Notes: a model not told the origin generated them from the sequence alone. DNA of 64,000 nt from JALEFZ01 sp038527485 (GCA_038527485.1 JBCBFT010000014.1:28827-92826), one strand, 5' to 3'. Positions 1-9,153 are shown, counted from the first letter of the stretch. A program made the numbers and translations.

Positions 1-51
1 ATCCCAATGATCAATAGTAAGTATCTTGAATAAATTCCGATAGGATTGATT

Positions 52-91
52 TTCTATGTAGAGACGTGATAAATGATATCTCTACATAGAA
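52..91. repeat. Perfect 13-bp inverted repeat upstream of deformylase
   Basis: The arms TTCTATGTAGAGA (52-64) and TCTCTACATAGAA (79-91) are perfectly complementary and enclose a 14-nt loop. No T-run follows on either strand, so it is not a clear intrinsic terminator. It may be the end of an upstream transcript or a protein-binding palindrome. Nothing else is recognised in the 209 bases before the first gene. Confidence 0.55.
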
Positions 92-209
92 TATATGGCA
101 TCAACTCATTCGTGATAATCGTCAATCTTTGAAAAGTATGTCATTTCCATCGTTTTCATAGAAACCTAAACTCATCTGGGGCTGTCCCAATAGACTCAAA
201 CCCGCACGT

Positions 210-746
210 ATGATGAATCTCAATGATATATTGAAATTAGGAGATCCTCGACTATATCAAGTGTCTGAGCCTGTACATCCAGAGGAATTAGCTGGACTCC
301 AACCACAGATTGACGCTTTACATGATCTTGTCTTGCAATTTCGAGCGAAATACAGTGCGGGGAGAGCCATCGCAGCTCCACAGATAGGGCTGATGAAGCG
401 GATCATTTGCCTCCATATAGATGAGCCTATCACCATCCTCAATCCCACTTGGACAGCTTTGAGCGAAGAAATGATAGAGCTATGGGACGATTGTATGAGC
501 TTTCCCGATTTATTTGTCAAAGTCAAGCGACACAAAAGGGGAACATTTACCTTTTTTGATCCCGAGTGGAATCAAATTACTTGGGAGTTATCAGACGACA
601 TGTCAGAGCTGATGCAGCATGAATATGATCATCTAGACGGGATCTTGGCGACACAGCGCGCGATAGATACGCAGAGTTTTCGGTGGAGAGGAAGCGAGGG
701 GGAGGGAAACTTGGGAGACTTTAATTTAGAGGTTGATGTTAGATAG
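210..746 (+). CDS. def: Peptide deformylase, divergent paralogue
   Basis: Predicted metal-dependent hydrolase that removes the N-formyl group from new proteins in the cytoplasm. The three family motifs are visible. Motif I is GRAIAAPQ at residues 51-58. Motif II is DDCMS with the metal-ligand Cys95, where most deformylases have EGCLS. Motif III is HEYDH at 137-141, giving His137, Glu138 and His141. Length (178 residues) fits the family. The start is the first of two adjacent ATG codons. The altered motif II suggests a secondary, non-housekeeping paralogue, which several Bacteroidota carry besides a standard Def. It stands alone, with no fmt beside it. The fold assignment is firm; whether it is the main cellular deformylase is not known. 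Confidence 0.85.
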   Translation: MMNLNDILKLGDPRLYQVSEPVHPEELAGLQPQIDALHDLVLQFRAKYSAGRAIAAPQIGLMKRIICLHIDEPITILNPTWTALSEEMIELWDDCMSFPDLFVKVKRHKRGTFTFFDPEWNQITWELSDDMSELMQHEYDHLDGILATQRAIDTQSFRWRGSEGEGNLGDFNLEVDVR

Positions 747-926
747 CAATCATAGTATATCTTATCCTGGGACTTTATTCTTCGATCTGTTCCTTCATGA
801 AATAAATAACCATTTTTCGTATTTTACCATAAAATAAATATATGCAAATTTGGATGATTACCTCAGTTATGTATAGTGCCCTGCCCGCGCAATTATACAT
901 CATTGACGCATTTTACATCATTCAAA

Positions 927-2942
927 ATGACATTGACAAAACGATTTTTACTCCTTTTCGCTTTGGCTTATGTAGCGACCAGTTGTACGCTGGATATTCC
1001 TGAGCCTGAGCTAGACCCCAACTTCATAGCAGAGAACATGGACGACCTGAGGGTCCCAGATGGATTTGACTTTCAGATGGATAAGCAACAAGAAGTGACG
1101 CTTGTGGCTTTACGAGACGGCACGCCCTTGAAGGGAGTGGTATTTTCTATTTACGATGCGCCCGTCAATAATGGGGGCAATCTACTAGCCTACGGAACGA
1201 GCAACGAAGAAGGAAAGTACAATGCGACACTGACGATCAATGCAGCGGCACAAGAATTATATGCTTACACCACGTATGGGGACTATGTTCCTACGCAAAT
1301 TATCCCTGTACAAGAGGGTGCCATAGCGCATACTTGGGGAAGCGGGGCTGAGATACCCAACGCCAATCGCGTTACACTAGGCGGACAGTTTTACTGTGAA
1401 ACAGGCTTCTATCAGGTGATCCAAAACACCCTCAAGCGTCTGGATGTAGGCACCAAAACATATGTAACCGTAGGATCTGCTTCTGAAAATTACAATGGCA
1501 TCGGATACAATGTCGAGGACAACTATATCTATGGCTATCGCAAGGTAAGCAGCTCCGAAATACGCTTATGGAAGGTAGGAGATGATGGTGTAGAAGAGGA
1601 TCTGGGAGAATTGACGAATTACACGTTCAGCAATGCCTACAAAGCAGATTTCGACACGTCGGGTAATCTATGGGCCCCTGTGCTTACAGGTGGTAATTGG
1701 TTCTTGACAAAAACCGACGTTGACGCCAGCCCACTCACGACAACGACCACAACGCTGACACAGCTAAACAGTGTAGACAACATGCATGACATGGCCTTCA
1801 ATCCCACACTCAATGTATTCTTTGGATTGACACAATCTGGGAAACTCGCCAAGGTCGACCATGTGAACAACACCATTCAAACAATAGCCGATTACAATTC
1901 ATTCGCAGGAAATGGAGCGTTTGGCGCCGTTTGGTGTAATGTCAATGGTGATGTCTACTTCAGTCAAAATGCGACAGGAAAGATTTTCCATATCACGATG
2001 GACTCACAGGGAAATCCTACGGGGATTTCGGAAGTCATGGTGGGAGACGTAGCAGGCAACAACGATGGAGCCTCTTGCCCACTGGCTACGGCCCCCTTTG
2101 ATGATTCCGACTCAGACGAGGTAGTAGATGGTATCGATGCTTTCCCTTTTGATCCGACACTTGCTTATGCGACTTATCTTCCAGGAAAACGTGTGTTCGG
2201 AACACTTGCCTTCGAAGATCAGTGGCCATCTAGAGGAGACTATGACTTCAATGATGTCGTACTTGACTACAACTACGAACTGGCAAGAGATCTTGACAAC
2301 AACATTGTGCGCATCATAGCGAAGTATAAGGTTCGCGCAGCAGGCGCAGGTTTTAAGAATGGATTCGGTATTTCGCTCGAAGGGCTTACGCCATCTCAGA
2401 TTGCTTCGGTCTCAGGTACGCAAAATAGCTCCATCTCTGTGGCAAGCAATGGCTGTGAAACAGGTCAGTCAAAGGCGGTCATCATCGTCACAGATGACGT
2501 ACATACTGTCATGGGAGGCTCACCTGGAAGATTTATCAATACCTCTACAGGAGGATTAAGTCGACCTGAAGTAGACATGACGATAACCATAGAATTGACC
2601 AATCCGCTTGCAGATGCAGGTTTGATTAACCCTTTCATCTTTGCACGTGGACAGCGTGGATACGAGATCCACCTGATGAACTATCCACCTACAGATCAAG
2701 TAGACAATACGCTATTCGGGACGATCAATGACCAGTCTAATGCAGGTTCAGATATCTACTATAAAGATGCCAACGGTAAGCCTTGGGGATTAAACTTTAT
2801 CTCACGATTCACCTATCCAATAGAGAAAACGGAGATCATCAGTGCATATCCTGAGTTTTCTCCCTGGGTAAGTTCGGGTGGTGCATCTAACACAGATTGG
2901 TATGGTTCAGGCAAAGGGCAAACGGCTAAATTATTCCAATAG
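927..2942 (+). CDS. LruC-domain outer-membrane lipoprotein
   Basis: The start at 927 is chosen over an in-frame start at 876 because it gives a clean lipoprotein signal: a hydrophobic stretch ending in ATSC (Cys20). The mature part begins with a carboxypeptidase-regulatory or Ig-like domain (about residues 55-105). Then comes a long beta-rich stretch that may be a propeller (about 140-390), and a short Asp-rich calcium-type motif (DSDSDEVVDGIDAFP, near 394). The last third (about 420-665) is an LruC domain, recognised from FEDQWPSRGDYDFNDVV. LruC proteins are found in Bacteroidota and Leptospira envelopes; their function is unknown, though calcium or carbohydrate binding has been suggested. 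The protein is probably surface exposed. It ends at a strong terminator, so it is monocistronic. Confidence 0.8.
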   Translation: MTLTKRFLLLFALAYVATSCTLDIPEPELDPNFIAENMDDLRVPDGFDFQMDKQQEVTLVALRDGTPLKGVVFSIYDAPVNNGGNLLAYGTSNEEGKYNATLTINAAAQELYAYTTYGDYVPTQIIPVQEGAIAHTWGSGAEIPNANRVTLGGQFYCETGFYQVIQNTLKRLDVGTKTYVTVGSASENYNGIGYNVEDNYIYGYRKVSSSEIRLWKVGDDGVEEDLGELTNYTFSNAYKADFDTSGNLWAPVLTGGNWFLTKTDVDASPLTTTTTTLTQLNSVDNMHDMAFNPTLNVFFGLTQSGKLAKVDHVNNTIQTIADYNSFAGNGAFGAVWCNVNGDVYFSQNATGKIFHITMDSQGNPTGISEVMVGDVAGNNDGASCPLATAPFDDSDSDEVVDGIDAFPFDPTLAYATYLPGKRVFGTLAFEDQWPSRGDYDFNDVVLDYNYELARDLDNNIVRIIAKYKVRAAGAGFKNGFGISLEGLTPSQIASVSGTQNSSISVASNGCETGQSKAVIIVTDDVHTVMGGSPGRFINTSTGGLSRPEVDMTITIELTNPLADAGLINPFIFARGQRGYEIHLMNYPPTDQVDNTLFGTINDQSNAGSDIYYKDANGKPWGLNFISRFTYPIEKTEIISAYPEFSPWVSSGGASNTDWYGSGKGQTAKLFQ

Positions 2943-2971
2943 GCCATAAGTCTAGACAATATTCATAAAGA

Positions 2972-3007
2972 AAGGGAAACAGTTGCGAGCTGTTTCCCTT
3001 TCCTTTT
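2972..3007 (+). terminator. Intrinsic terminator of the LruC gene
   Basis: AAGGGAAACAG (2972-2982) pairs perfectly with CTGTTTCCCTT (2990-3000) around a 7-nt loop, followed by TCCTTTTT. It lies 30 nt after the LruC stop codon. Confidence 0.85.
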
Positions 3008-3037
3008 TACTTATTTTCAGAGGTGCTTGAGGACTTA

Positions 3038-3198
3038 GACCATGTTTGGGACAATGAAAATCTAGCTAAAAAGCAGCCATTCCAGGTTCTGGCGAAAGCC
3101 GTTTTGTAAGGTTTAGTGGTGCTAAACCGATCAAAATGGATAAAGCCGAGGTTCTGAAAGCGCAAACTTTTAGCAGATTTGAGGTTTCAAACATGGTC
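3038..3198 (+). mobile_element. MITE-like non-coding element, copy 1
   Basis: A 161-bp non-coding element with terminal inverted repeats GACCATGTTTG and CAAACATGGTC. It is flanked on both sides by TTA (3035-3037 and 3199-3201), consistent with a 3-bp target duplication. A second, inverted copy lies at 31001-31151, about 84% identical by hand alignment. This copy carries an extra hairpin, GGTTTAG-TGGTG-CTAAACC, that is missing from copy 2. There is no open reading frame. It sits between the convergent LruC and hemF genes. It could also be read as a dispersed REP-like palindrome, but the flanking duplications favour a transposed element. Confidence 0.7.
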
Positions 3199-3271
3199 TT
3201 ATATCCTAGAAAGAACAAGTAGCGTCCACGTATTTCTTCTACTTCATCTTCTTTTATCTATCACCTTATGC

Positions 3272-4201
3272 CTATTCCAACCCAAGCCAATCCTGTGCTC
3301 TTAGTGCCTCCATCGTAGCTGCTTCTGGGCTTCCAGGTTGGGGCTGATAGTTGTACTCCCAGGTAGCGACAGGAGGCATAGACATCAAAATCGATTCCGT
3401 ACGGCCATTCGTATCCAAGCCAAACTTTGTCCCCCGGTCCCAAACAAGATTGAACTCGACGTAGCGGCTTCTACGCATAAGCTGAAAGGCTTTGTTTTCA
3501 GACGTATAACCTTCTTCCTTGTGTCGGTTGACGATCTCGACGTAAGCAGGTACGAAGGTTTCCCCAACCGAACGGACGAAGGCGAAATTCTCAGCTTTCT
3601 GATCTTCGTTGTTGGCCTTGAGGTGATCGAAGAAGATTCCGCCAATCCCACGGGTTTCATTGCGATGCTTGAGCGTGAAGTACTCGTCACACCAAGGCTT
3701 GAATTTGCCATAGTACGCAGGATCGTGTCGGTCGCAAGCGTCTTTGAGTTGCTGGTGGAAGAAAACCGCATCCTCTCTGACCACATAAATCGGCGTCAGA
3801 TCGATTCCTCCGCCAAACCAGTGGGTTCCATCAGAAGTCTCGAAGTAGCGGACATTCATGTGTACGATGGGTACCTTGGGAGATTCAGGGTGAATGACTA
3901 AGGATACACCTGTGGCATGAAAATCGACTTCACCTGGGATTCCAAGTTTCTGGCTAATCTTGGCGGGCATCGCGCCGTGGACGTGAGAAAAATTAACGCC
4001 TCCCTTTTCGAAGACATTTCCGCCGCGGATCACGCGCGAGCGTCCTCCTCCTCCGCCGGGGCGGTTCCATTTGTCTTCTTCGAAGGTCGCTTTGCCGTCA
4101 GCGGCTTCTAGCCCTGCACAAATATCATCTTGTAGCTGCTGGAAGAATCCGACGATTGTATCCAGCGAGGCTTGCGTATTGACCATATCAGGTATAAACA
4201 T
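3272..4201 (-). CDS. hemF: Oxygen-dependent coproporphyrinogen III oxidase
   Basis: Converts coproporphyrinogen III to protoporphyrinogen IX with molecular oxygen, a late step of haem synthesis. The family block WNRPGGGGGRSRV is near residues 46-58. Other family blocks are VNFSHVHG, PIVHMNVRYFE, WFGGGIDLTP and the C-terminal RRSRYVEFNLVWDRGTKFGL. At 309 residues it is close to the usual length of about 300. It is cytosolic. It lies 77 nt downstream of gyrB on the same strand, so co-transcription is possible, although I see no functional link. An oxygen-requiring HemF implies an aerobic or oxygen-tolerant host. An ATG seven codons later (MVNTQ) is an alternative start. Confidence 0.95.
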   Translation of the reverse strand: MFIPDMVNTQASLDTIVGFFQQLQDDICAGLEAADGKATFEEDKWNRPGGGGGRSRVIRGGNVFEKGGVNFSHVHGAMPAKISQKLGIPGEVDFHATGVSLVIHPESPKVPIVHMNVRYFETSDGTHWFGGGIDLTPIYVVREDAVFFHQQLKDACDRHDPAYYGKFKPWCDEYFTLKHRNETRGIGGIFFDHLKANNEDQKAENFAFVRSVGETFVPAYVEIVNRHKEEGYTSENKAFQLMRRSRYVEFNLVWDRGTKFGLDTNGRTESILMSMPPVATWEYNYQPQPGSPEAATMEALRAQDWLGLE

Positions 4202-4278
4202 AAATAGCGCTTTGAGTTTGGTGCAGAGTTAACACGAATCCTCAAAGCGCCAGATGATTTCAATCAGATAAGCGGGTG

Positions 4279-6261
4279 CTATACGTCAATCTTGGCGTAT
4301 TTTGCATTGACTTCGATAAACTCACGACGTGGCGCGACATCATCACCCATCAAGGTCGAGAATAGATGGTCGGCTTCGGCAGCTGAATCTATGGTCACTT
4401 GTTGGAGTGTTCGTGTCTCGATATTCATCGTCGTATCCCAGAGCTGGTCAGGGTTCATCTCTCCCAGTCCCTTGTATCGTTGGATATTGACGCGATTTTC
4501 GTCTCCTGCTGCCAGTTCTTGAATCGCGGCTTTACGCTCTGTCTCATTCCAGGCGTAGATCGACTGCTTGCCTTTCTTGACTTGATACAGCGGAGGAAGT
4601 GCAATGTACACGTGTCCCGCTTCGATCAAGGGAAGGAAGTGACGATAAAACAATGTCAGCAAGAGGGTACGAATATGCGATCCATCGATATCGGCGTCGG
4701 TCATGATCACGATCTTGTGGTAGCGCAGCTTCTCTAGATTCAAGTCTTCATCTGCACCCAATCCTGAGATATTCAAGGCTAGGATGATGTTCTTGATTTC
4801 TTCATTTTCGTAGATACGAGAAGGATGTGCTTTTTCTACGTTGAGGATCTTCCCACGCAGGGGCAAGATGGCTTGGTACTTACGGTCACGGGCTTGCTTG
4901 GCGGAGCCACCTGCCGAGTCACCCTCCACGAGGAAGATTTCACACTCTTCAGCCTTGCGGCTAGAGCAGTTGGCCAGCTTGCCAGGGAGTCCTCCACCGA
5001 GGGAGCTAGACTTCTTTTGCACGGCTTCACGGGCGCGTTTGGCGGCATAGCGCGCCTCTGCTGCCAGGAGGACCTTCTTGATGATCATCTCCGCTACTTT
5101 GGGATTTTCCTCTAGATAATCCTCCAACTGCTTCCCGACGATTGACTCGACGATCCCTGACACTTCAGAGTTCCCCAATTTTGTCTTCGTCTGGCCTTCA
5201 AATTGAGGTTCGGCAACCTTGACTGAAATCACACAGGTCAACCCTTCGCGGAAGTCATCACCTTTGATGTCAAACTTAATCTTCTTGAGGAAACCCTCAC
5301 GCTCCGCATATCCTTTGAGGATACGTGTCAGCGCACGCTTGAAACCTGATATGTGGCTTCCGCCCTCATGCGTATTGATGTTGTTGACATAGGAGTGAAT
5401 ATTCTCGTTGAAAGATTGATTGTACTGGATCGCAAGTTCGACAGGCGTCGTCTCATCCTTATCAGTCCCTGTAATATAAATGGGGGTACTGTGCAGAGGC
5501 GTACGGCTTTTGTCCAGGTATTGAACAAACTCTCTTAATCCTCCCTCAGAAAAATAGGTTCTTGTCTGATAGGTCAGTCCTTCGTTTTCAGGCTTGCGCT
5601 TGTCTTCCTCTGTCAGTTCTTCGCGCTCATCTATGAGTACGATCCGCACCCCACGGTTGAGATAGGATAGTTCGCGCAAGCGGCTTGCCAGCGTATCAAA
5701 TTTGTACTCTGCAGTAGTGAAAATGGTATCATCAGGCAAAAAGAGCGTTTCCGTTCCTCTGTCTTCTGTTTCACCGATCACTTTCACAGGGCCGAGCGCC
5801 TTTCCTTTTTCATATTCTTGGAAGTGGACTTTCCCTTCTCTGTACACGCGTACCTCACACTTAGATGAAAGTGCGTTTACACAGGAAACCCCTACGCCGT
5901 GTAGTCCTCCTGAAACTTTATATGTATTCTTATCAAACTTCCCTCCTGCTCCGAGACGCGTCATGACCAGTTCCAAAGCAGACAGTTGTTCCTTCTCGTG
6001 TATACCCACAGGAATTCCCCTTCCATCATCTCGTACGAGGATAGAATTATCCTTGAGAATCTTCACGGTGATCTGCTGGGCGAAGCCTGCCATGGCTTCA
6101 TCTATGGAGTTATCCACAACCTCATAAACAAGATGATGAAGGCCTCTTTCGCCTACATCCCCTATGTACATGGCTGGTCTTTTTCTTACGTGCTCTATCC
6201 CTTCTAAAACCTGAATATTACTTGCGGAATAGTTGTTTTCACTCTGATTCAAATCACTCAT
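4279..6261 (-). CDS. gyrB: DNA gyrase subunit B
   Basis: ATPase subunit of the type II topoisomerase that introduces negative supercoils. The order of domains is clear. The GHKL ATPase has EVVDNSIDEA, DDGRGIP and GLHGVGVSCVNALS in the first 130 residues. A transducer domain follows. The TOPRIM domain has EGDSAGGSAKQARDRKYQA and the metal-binding DADIDGSHI. The C-terminal tail has QRYKGLGEMNPDQLWDTTM. At 660 residues it is the short form without the insertion of E. coli GyrB, as usual in Bacteroidota. The QRYKGLGEMNPDQLW signature favours GyrB over ParE. A single perfect DnaA box (TGTGGATAA, 6358-6366) lies about 100 bp upstream of the start. Confidence 0.95.
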   Translation of the reverse strand: MSDLNQSENNYSASNIQVLEGIEHVRKRPAMYIGDVGERGLHHLVYEVVDNSIDEAMAGFAQQITVKILKDNSILVRDDGRGIPVGIHEKEQLSALELVMTRLGAGGKFDKNTYKVSGGLHGVGVSCVNALSSKCEVRVYREGKVHFQEYEKGKALGPVKVIGETEDRGTETLFLPDDTIFTTAEYKFDTLASRLRELSYLNRGVRIVLIDEREELTEEDKRKPENEGLTYQTRTYFSEGGLREFVQYLDKSRTPLHSTPIYITGTDKDETTPVELAIQYNQSFNENIHSYVNNINTHEGGSHISGFKRALTRILKGYAEREGFLKKIKFDIKGDDFREGLTCVISVKVAEPQFEGQTKTKLGNSEVSGIVESIVGKQLEDYLEENPKVAEMIIKKVLLAAEARYAAKRAREAVQKKSSSLGGGLPGKLANCSSRKAEECEIFLVEGDSAGGSAKQARDRKYQAILPLRGKILNVEKAHPSRIYENEEIKNIILALNISGLGADEDLNLEKLRYHKIVIMTDADIDGSHIRTLLLTLFYRHFLPLIEAGHVYIALPPLYQVKKGKQSIYAWNETERKAAIQELAAGDENRVNIQRYKGLGEMNPDQLWDTTMNIETRTLQQVTIDSAAEADHLFSTLMGDDVAPRREFIEVNAKYAKIDV

Positions 6262-6550
6262 TATGAACCAATTAAAAATACGTTATCACTATCATTAACA
6301 AACCCTTAAAGATAAGAAAATTTAGGTACAATTCATACCCTTAAGCGCAGCTAATCTTGTGGATAACTCTCTGAAAATGAAAAGCGAGCGAAATTCTTTT
6401 CAGAATTTTTACTCGCTACACACACAACTCTGTCAAACCTGTACTTTTTCCTTTCAAAAGGTTTCAAAAGGGTATTTTTTTCTCCTACTCTCCTGGTACT
6501 TTCCAGAAGTGAGCACGTATATTTTTTTTGTCTAAAGAAATGATCCGTAT
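6262..6550. other. Intergenic region upstream of gyrB
   Basis: No convincing gene. It holds the gyrB leader, one consensus DnaA box (6358-6366) and the hairpin listed at 6383-6417. Open frames here have no coding character. Confidence 0.5.
6383..6417 (-). terminator. Hairpin terminator of the small exported gene
   Basis: AGCGAG plus AAATTCT pair with AGAATTT plus CTCGCT, forming an interrupted 13-bp stem. Read on the minus strand it is followed by TTTCATTTTC. It lies about 135 nt beyond the stop of the small gene at 6551-6736. Confidence 0.5.
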
Positions 6551-6736
6551 TCAATTCACGGACGACTTCCCCAACTCTCCAGGCAAAAAGCTGACGATAG
6601 AAGCCACGTCTTGAAGACTTTCTTCCTGGATCATTTTGTGTAAAAGGACCCGCTCTTTAGGTGGATCGAATTGTAACTGGGCACCTGCTGTAATGCCTAG
6701 CACAAGCAGGCTGAAAATGATGATGATTACTTTCAC
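6551..6736 (-). CDS. Small exported protein of unknown function
   Basis: A 61-residue product starting with GTG. The first 19 or so residues are a typical signal peptide (MKVIIIIFSLLVLGITAGAQ), leaving a mature peptide of about 41 residues with no motif I know. The gene is supported by a textbook Bacteroidota promoter 40-70 nt upstream (TTG, 19-nt spacer, TACTTTTG) and by a hairpin followed by a T-rich tract downstream. No partner gene is evident: gyrB lies downstream on the same strand and the cupredoxin gene is divergent. It is too short to assign a family. It might be a secreted peptide or the tail of an older gene. Confidence 0.55.
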   Translation of the reverse strand: MKVIIIIFSLLVLGITAGAQLQFDPPKERVLLHKMIQEESLQDVASIVSFLPGELGKSSVN

Positions 6737-6778
6737 GGCTCAGGTATTTAGTGTCTGGCCTTACAAAACTTCTCATGA

Positions 6779-6808
6779 CAAAAGTAGCACAGGCAGATCT
6801 CCCATCAA
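6779..6808 (-). promoter_or_regulatory. Bacteroidota-type promoter of the small exported gene
   Basis: On the minus strand: TTG (6808-6806), a 19-nt spacer, then TACTTTTG (6786-6779), an exact match to TAnnTTTG. The expected transcription start is near 6772, giving a leader of about 36 nt before the GTG at 6736. Confidence 0.7.
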
Positions 6809-7130
6809 TCATCGTAAAAGAGGGTTCCATTAAATCCTCATTTATGGGGAATTTTATATTTTTAGCTAAAAAAAATAGGTTTGAGAGAAGTAAAGTAATT
6901 GCCATTCCCCTCAATCATAAAATCCTTTATACTTAGGCAATCCAAAATAAAATTTACTGAATATCAAACACTTACAAATCCCCTTAATCATTCAAACCCA
7001 TATACAGAAAGGCGTTACTTAACTTTTTTCTGTATACATTTCATCCTGCGATCATTTTTTCTAGATAAACTTTCACGCTCAAGTCGTCGTTTTTAACTTC
7101 GATTGATCTATAATCTAATTCCACCTAACT

Positions 7131-7814
7131 ATGAACCAGGGATACCGAACCCAACCTACGCAGTATCTCCTTTTAATAGCTGCTGCCTGCCTTTCACTCT
7201 TTCTGATGGGGGGTACGCACGCACCTGCCAACCGCGTGAGTGGACGTGTGACACTCACACAGGGAACATCTCCATTGGTAGGGAGAGCCTCCAGCTATGA
7301 CAGTCCTTCTCAGAAAAAGTCCCTCATGACGGCCCAGCACGCCATCGTCATCTTCTATCCACTGGATTTTCAACCTACACTGAGTCCGACTCCCCGAGCT
7401 GTCATTACCCAAAAGGGAGAGCAGTTTATCCCTGTTGTGACTCCCATTACAAGAGGCTCGACCGTCTACATCCTTAATGAAGACAATCAATATCACAATG
7501 TATACAGCCGCACACCCCGTGCCTCCTTCAATATCGGACGAAGGCCACCAGGTGCTATGTACCCCCAGAAAATCAATAAAACAGGCGTCATCAAATTATT
7601 TTGCGACATCCATGACCATATGCAGGCCTTTGTCGTGAGTCTGGAAACGCCTTACTTCGCCAAAGTTCGATCGGATGGTAGCTATACTATGAATGGATTG
7701 CCTGATGGTAGGTACAGAGTAGAAGTATTTCATCCCAAACTCCCCAGTAGCAGTAGAGAAATTCAGGTAAAAGGAGGCCAAAGTCTTGCCCTCAATTTTG
7801 CCCTGAGTCGTTAA
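7131..7814 (+). CDS. Cupredoxin-like exported protein
   Basis: Predicted periplasmic blue-copper-like protein. It begins with a hydrophobic export segment (about residues 12-28). The central domain carries a plausible type I copper site: His122 in NEDNQYHNVY, then Cys158, His161 and Met164 in FCDIHDHM, the C-x2-H-x2-M spacing of plastocyanin-like loops. The last 50 residues resemble a carboxypeptidase-regulatory repeat (SDGSYTMNGLPDGRYRVEVFHP). This architecture matches proteins often labelled methylamine utilisation or plastocyanin-like in Bacteroidota. It is followed by a porin-like barrel and a two-component system on the same strand. The redox partner is unknown. Confidence 0.75.
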   Translation: MNQGYRTQPTQYLLLIAAACLSLFLMGGTHAPANRVSGRVTLTQGTSPLVGRASSYDSPSQKKSLMTAQHAIVIFYPLDFQPTLSPTPRAVITQKGEQFIPVVTPITRGSTVYILNEDNQYHNVYSRTPRASFNIGRRPPGAMYPQKINKTGVIKLFCDIHDHMQAFVVSLETPYFAKVRSDGSYTMNGLPDGRYRVEVFHPKLPSSSREIQVKGGQSLALNFALSR

Positions 7815-7947
7815 CTTTCCTCGCTATCCCTCAAATAGGCTATGTACACACTCCGATGGGTTCTATTCAAAAAAGGATCAGAACCTATATTTATTCGTCA
7901 AACATCACATCCCCCCTTCTGGATGGGGAGTCATACGCAACGGATCT

Positions 7948-9153
7948 ATGCGATATTCCTATATCATCTCTATTTTTTTCTTCACACTTAGCCTTTTGAG
8001 TCCCGTATTGGGTCAACCCAAAATCGAGCTAGGAGGTGCCATCACAGCTGAATACAGTTGGGGAGCAGGACATGCAGCATTTTACTGGAGTGAAGTCACC
8101 CAGCCTGGAGGCCGACTCTCCGTCCGAGAGATCAACCCTTTATTGGGCATCAACTTCCACCCTCGGTTCTCTTTCAAGGGTCGATTGCTCATTGCCCAAA
8201 ACCCTATAGGTCAGCTTAATGATGTACAACTGGTACAGGCCAACCTGCAGTGGAGAGATAAAAAAGAAAAACTGAAGCTTTCCTTAGGGCGCTTCCTCAA
8301 TCCCTTTGGAAGGTTTTACAGTCAACCCTTGCCCCAGGATCGTGCGTTTATCAGTCGGCCCCTATCATACGGTTACTATGTCAACATCTCCGATCAAGTA
8401 GGCTATAGCGACAACTTACTGGAACCCAATGCACTCATCATCGACGGGAGACAGGATTGGGGTACACCTACGGCCTATTTTTACGGATATGGGACAGGGA
8501 TTAAAGGGAAATGGGACATCAAACCCGATACGCTTTCTATCGAACTCGCTGTCGTACAGGCGGCGCCTCTTTCTCCACGAAGCCTCAGCCGTCCTATCCA
8601 TCCTTCTGTCGTCTTGCGCACGGAATTTAGACCTGGGTACTTCTGGCGACAGGGCCTCTCATTCAGTAGAGGAGGATTTATTCAGTCCAATGCCCTCAGC
8701 GATGATTTGGACAACCTTGGATCTTATACCCAGACTATGTTGGGGACCGACTGGGAAGTAGCCTATGGGCATTTTGAGCTGGCTGGGGAGTTGATCTACA
8801 CGTGGTATCGCGTACCTTTTTTCAATGATTCCACGCGCCTATTTGTAACCGATGCCAACGGATTGAATCAAACCCTACGACTACAAAATCTATCAGGTTA
8901 TGTGGATGTCAAATATGAGCTCCCCTTTTGGGTGGGCAGTTATCTCGCGTATAGGTGGGAATTCGTTTCGTTTGGAGAGGGAGCTCAAGGGCTGGGCTCA
9001 TCTTGGGATCTAAATACCTACCGACACACCCTTCTCTGGGGCTACAAAGTATCTCGCAACCTCATCCTCAAGGCAGGTTACAGTTGGCAAGAGATCACAG
9101 GCAGAGAGTGGGAGCTGGGTACATTGAGAGTCGCATCTACCTTACATTTTTAA
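7948..9153 (+). CDS. Porin-like outer-membrane beta-barrel protein
   Basis: 401 residues with a signal peptide (about 1-22, ending VLG) and a body of alternating amphipathic strands rich in aromatic residues. It ends in a phenylalanine (STLHF), the usual mark of an outer-membrane barrel. The segment LSLGRFLNPFGRFYSQPLPQ resembles porins of the phosphate/OprP-like or DUF-type groups, but I cannot assign a substrate. It lies 133 nt after the cupredoxin gene on the same strand, so the two may act together at the envelope. Upstream is a weak promoter-like TATATTTA near 7889. Confidence 0.65.
   Translation: MRYSYIISIFFFTLSLLSPVLGQPKIELGGAITAEYSWGAGHAAFYWSEVTQPGGRLSVREINPLLGINFHPRFSFKGRLLIAQNPIGQLNDVQLVQANLQWRDKKEKLKLSLGRFLNPFGRFYSQPLPQDRAFISRPLSYGYYVNISDQVGYSDNLLEPNALIIDGRQDWGTPTAYFYGYGTGIKGKWDIKPDTLSIELAVVQAAPLSPRSLSRPIHPSVVLRTEFRPGYFWRQGLSFSRGGFIQSNALSDDLDNLGSYTQTMLGTDWEVAYGHFELAGELIYTWYRVPFFNDSTRLFVTDANGLNQTLRLQNLSGYVDVKYELPFWVGSYLAYRWEFVSFGEGAQGLGSSWDLNTYRHTLLWGYKVSRNLILKAGYSWQEITGREWELGTLRVASTLHF

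Noticed and set aside
3338..3901. 187-codon frame on the plus strand opposite hemF
   Set aside because: It is antisense to the clear hemF gene and has no family features; it is a shadow frame.
5702..6127. 141-codon frame on the plus strand opposite gyrB
   Set aside because: Shadow of the GyrB ATPase domain; the composition is low quality and no motif is present.
6262..6550. Chromosomal origin near gyrB
   Set aside because: Only one DnaA box was seen, with no cluster, no AT-rich unwinding repeats and no dnaA, dnaN or recF gene nearby.
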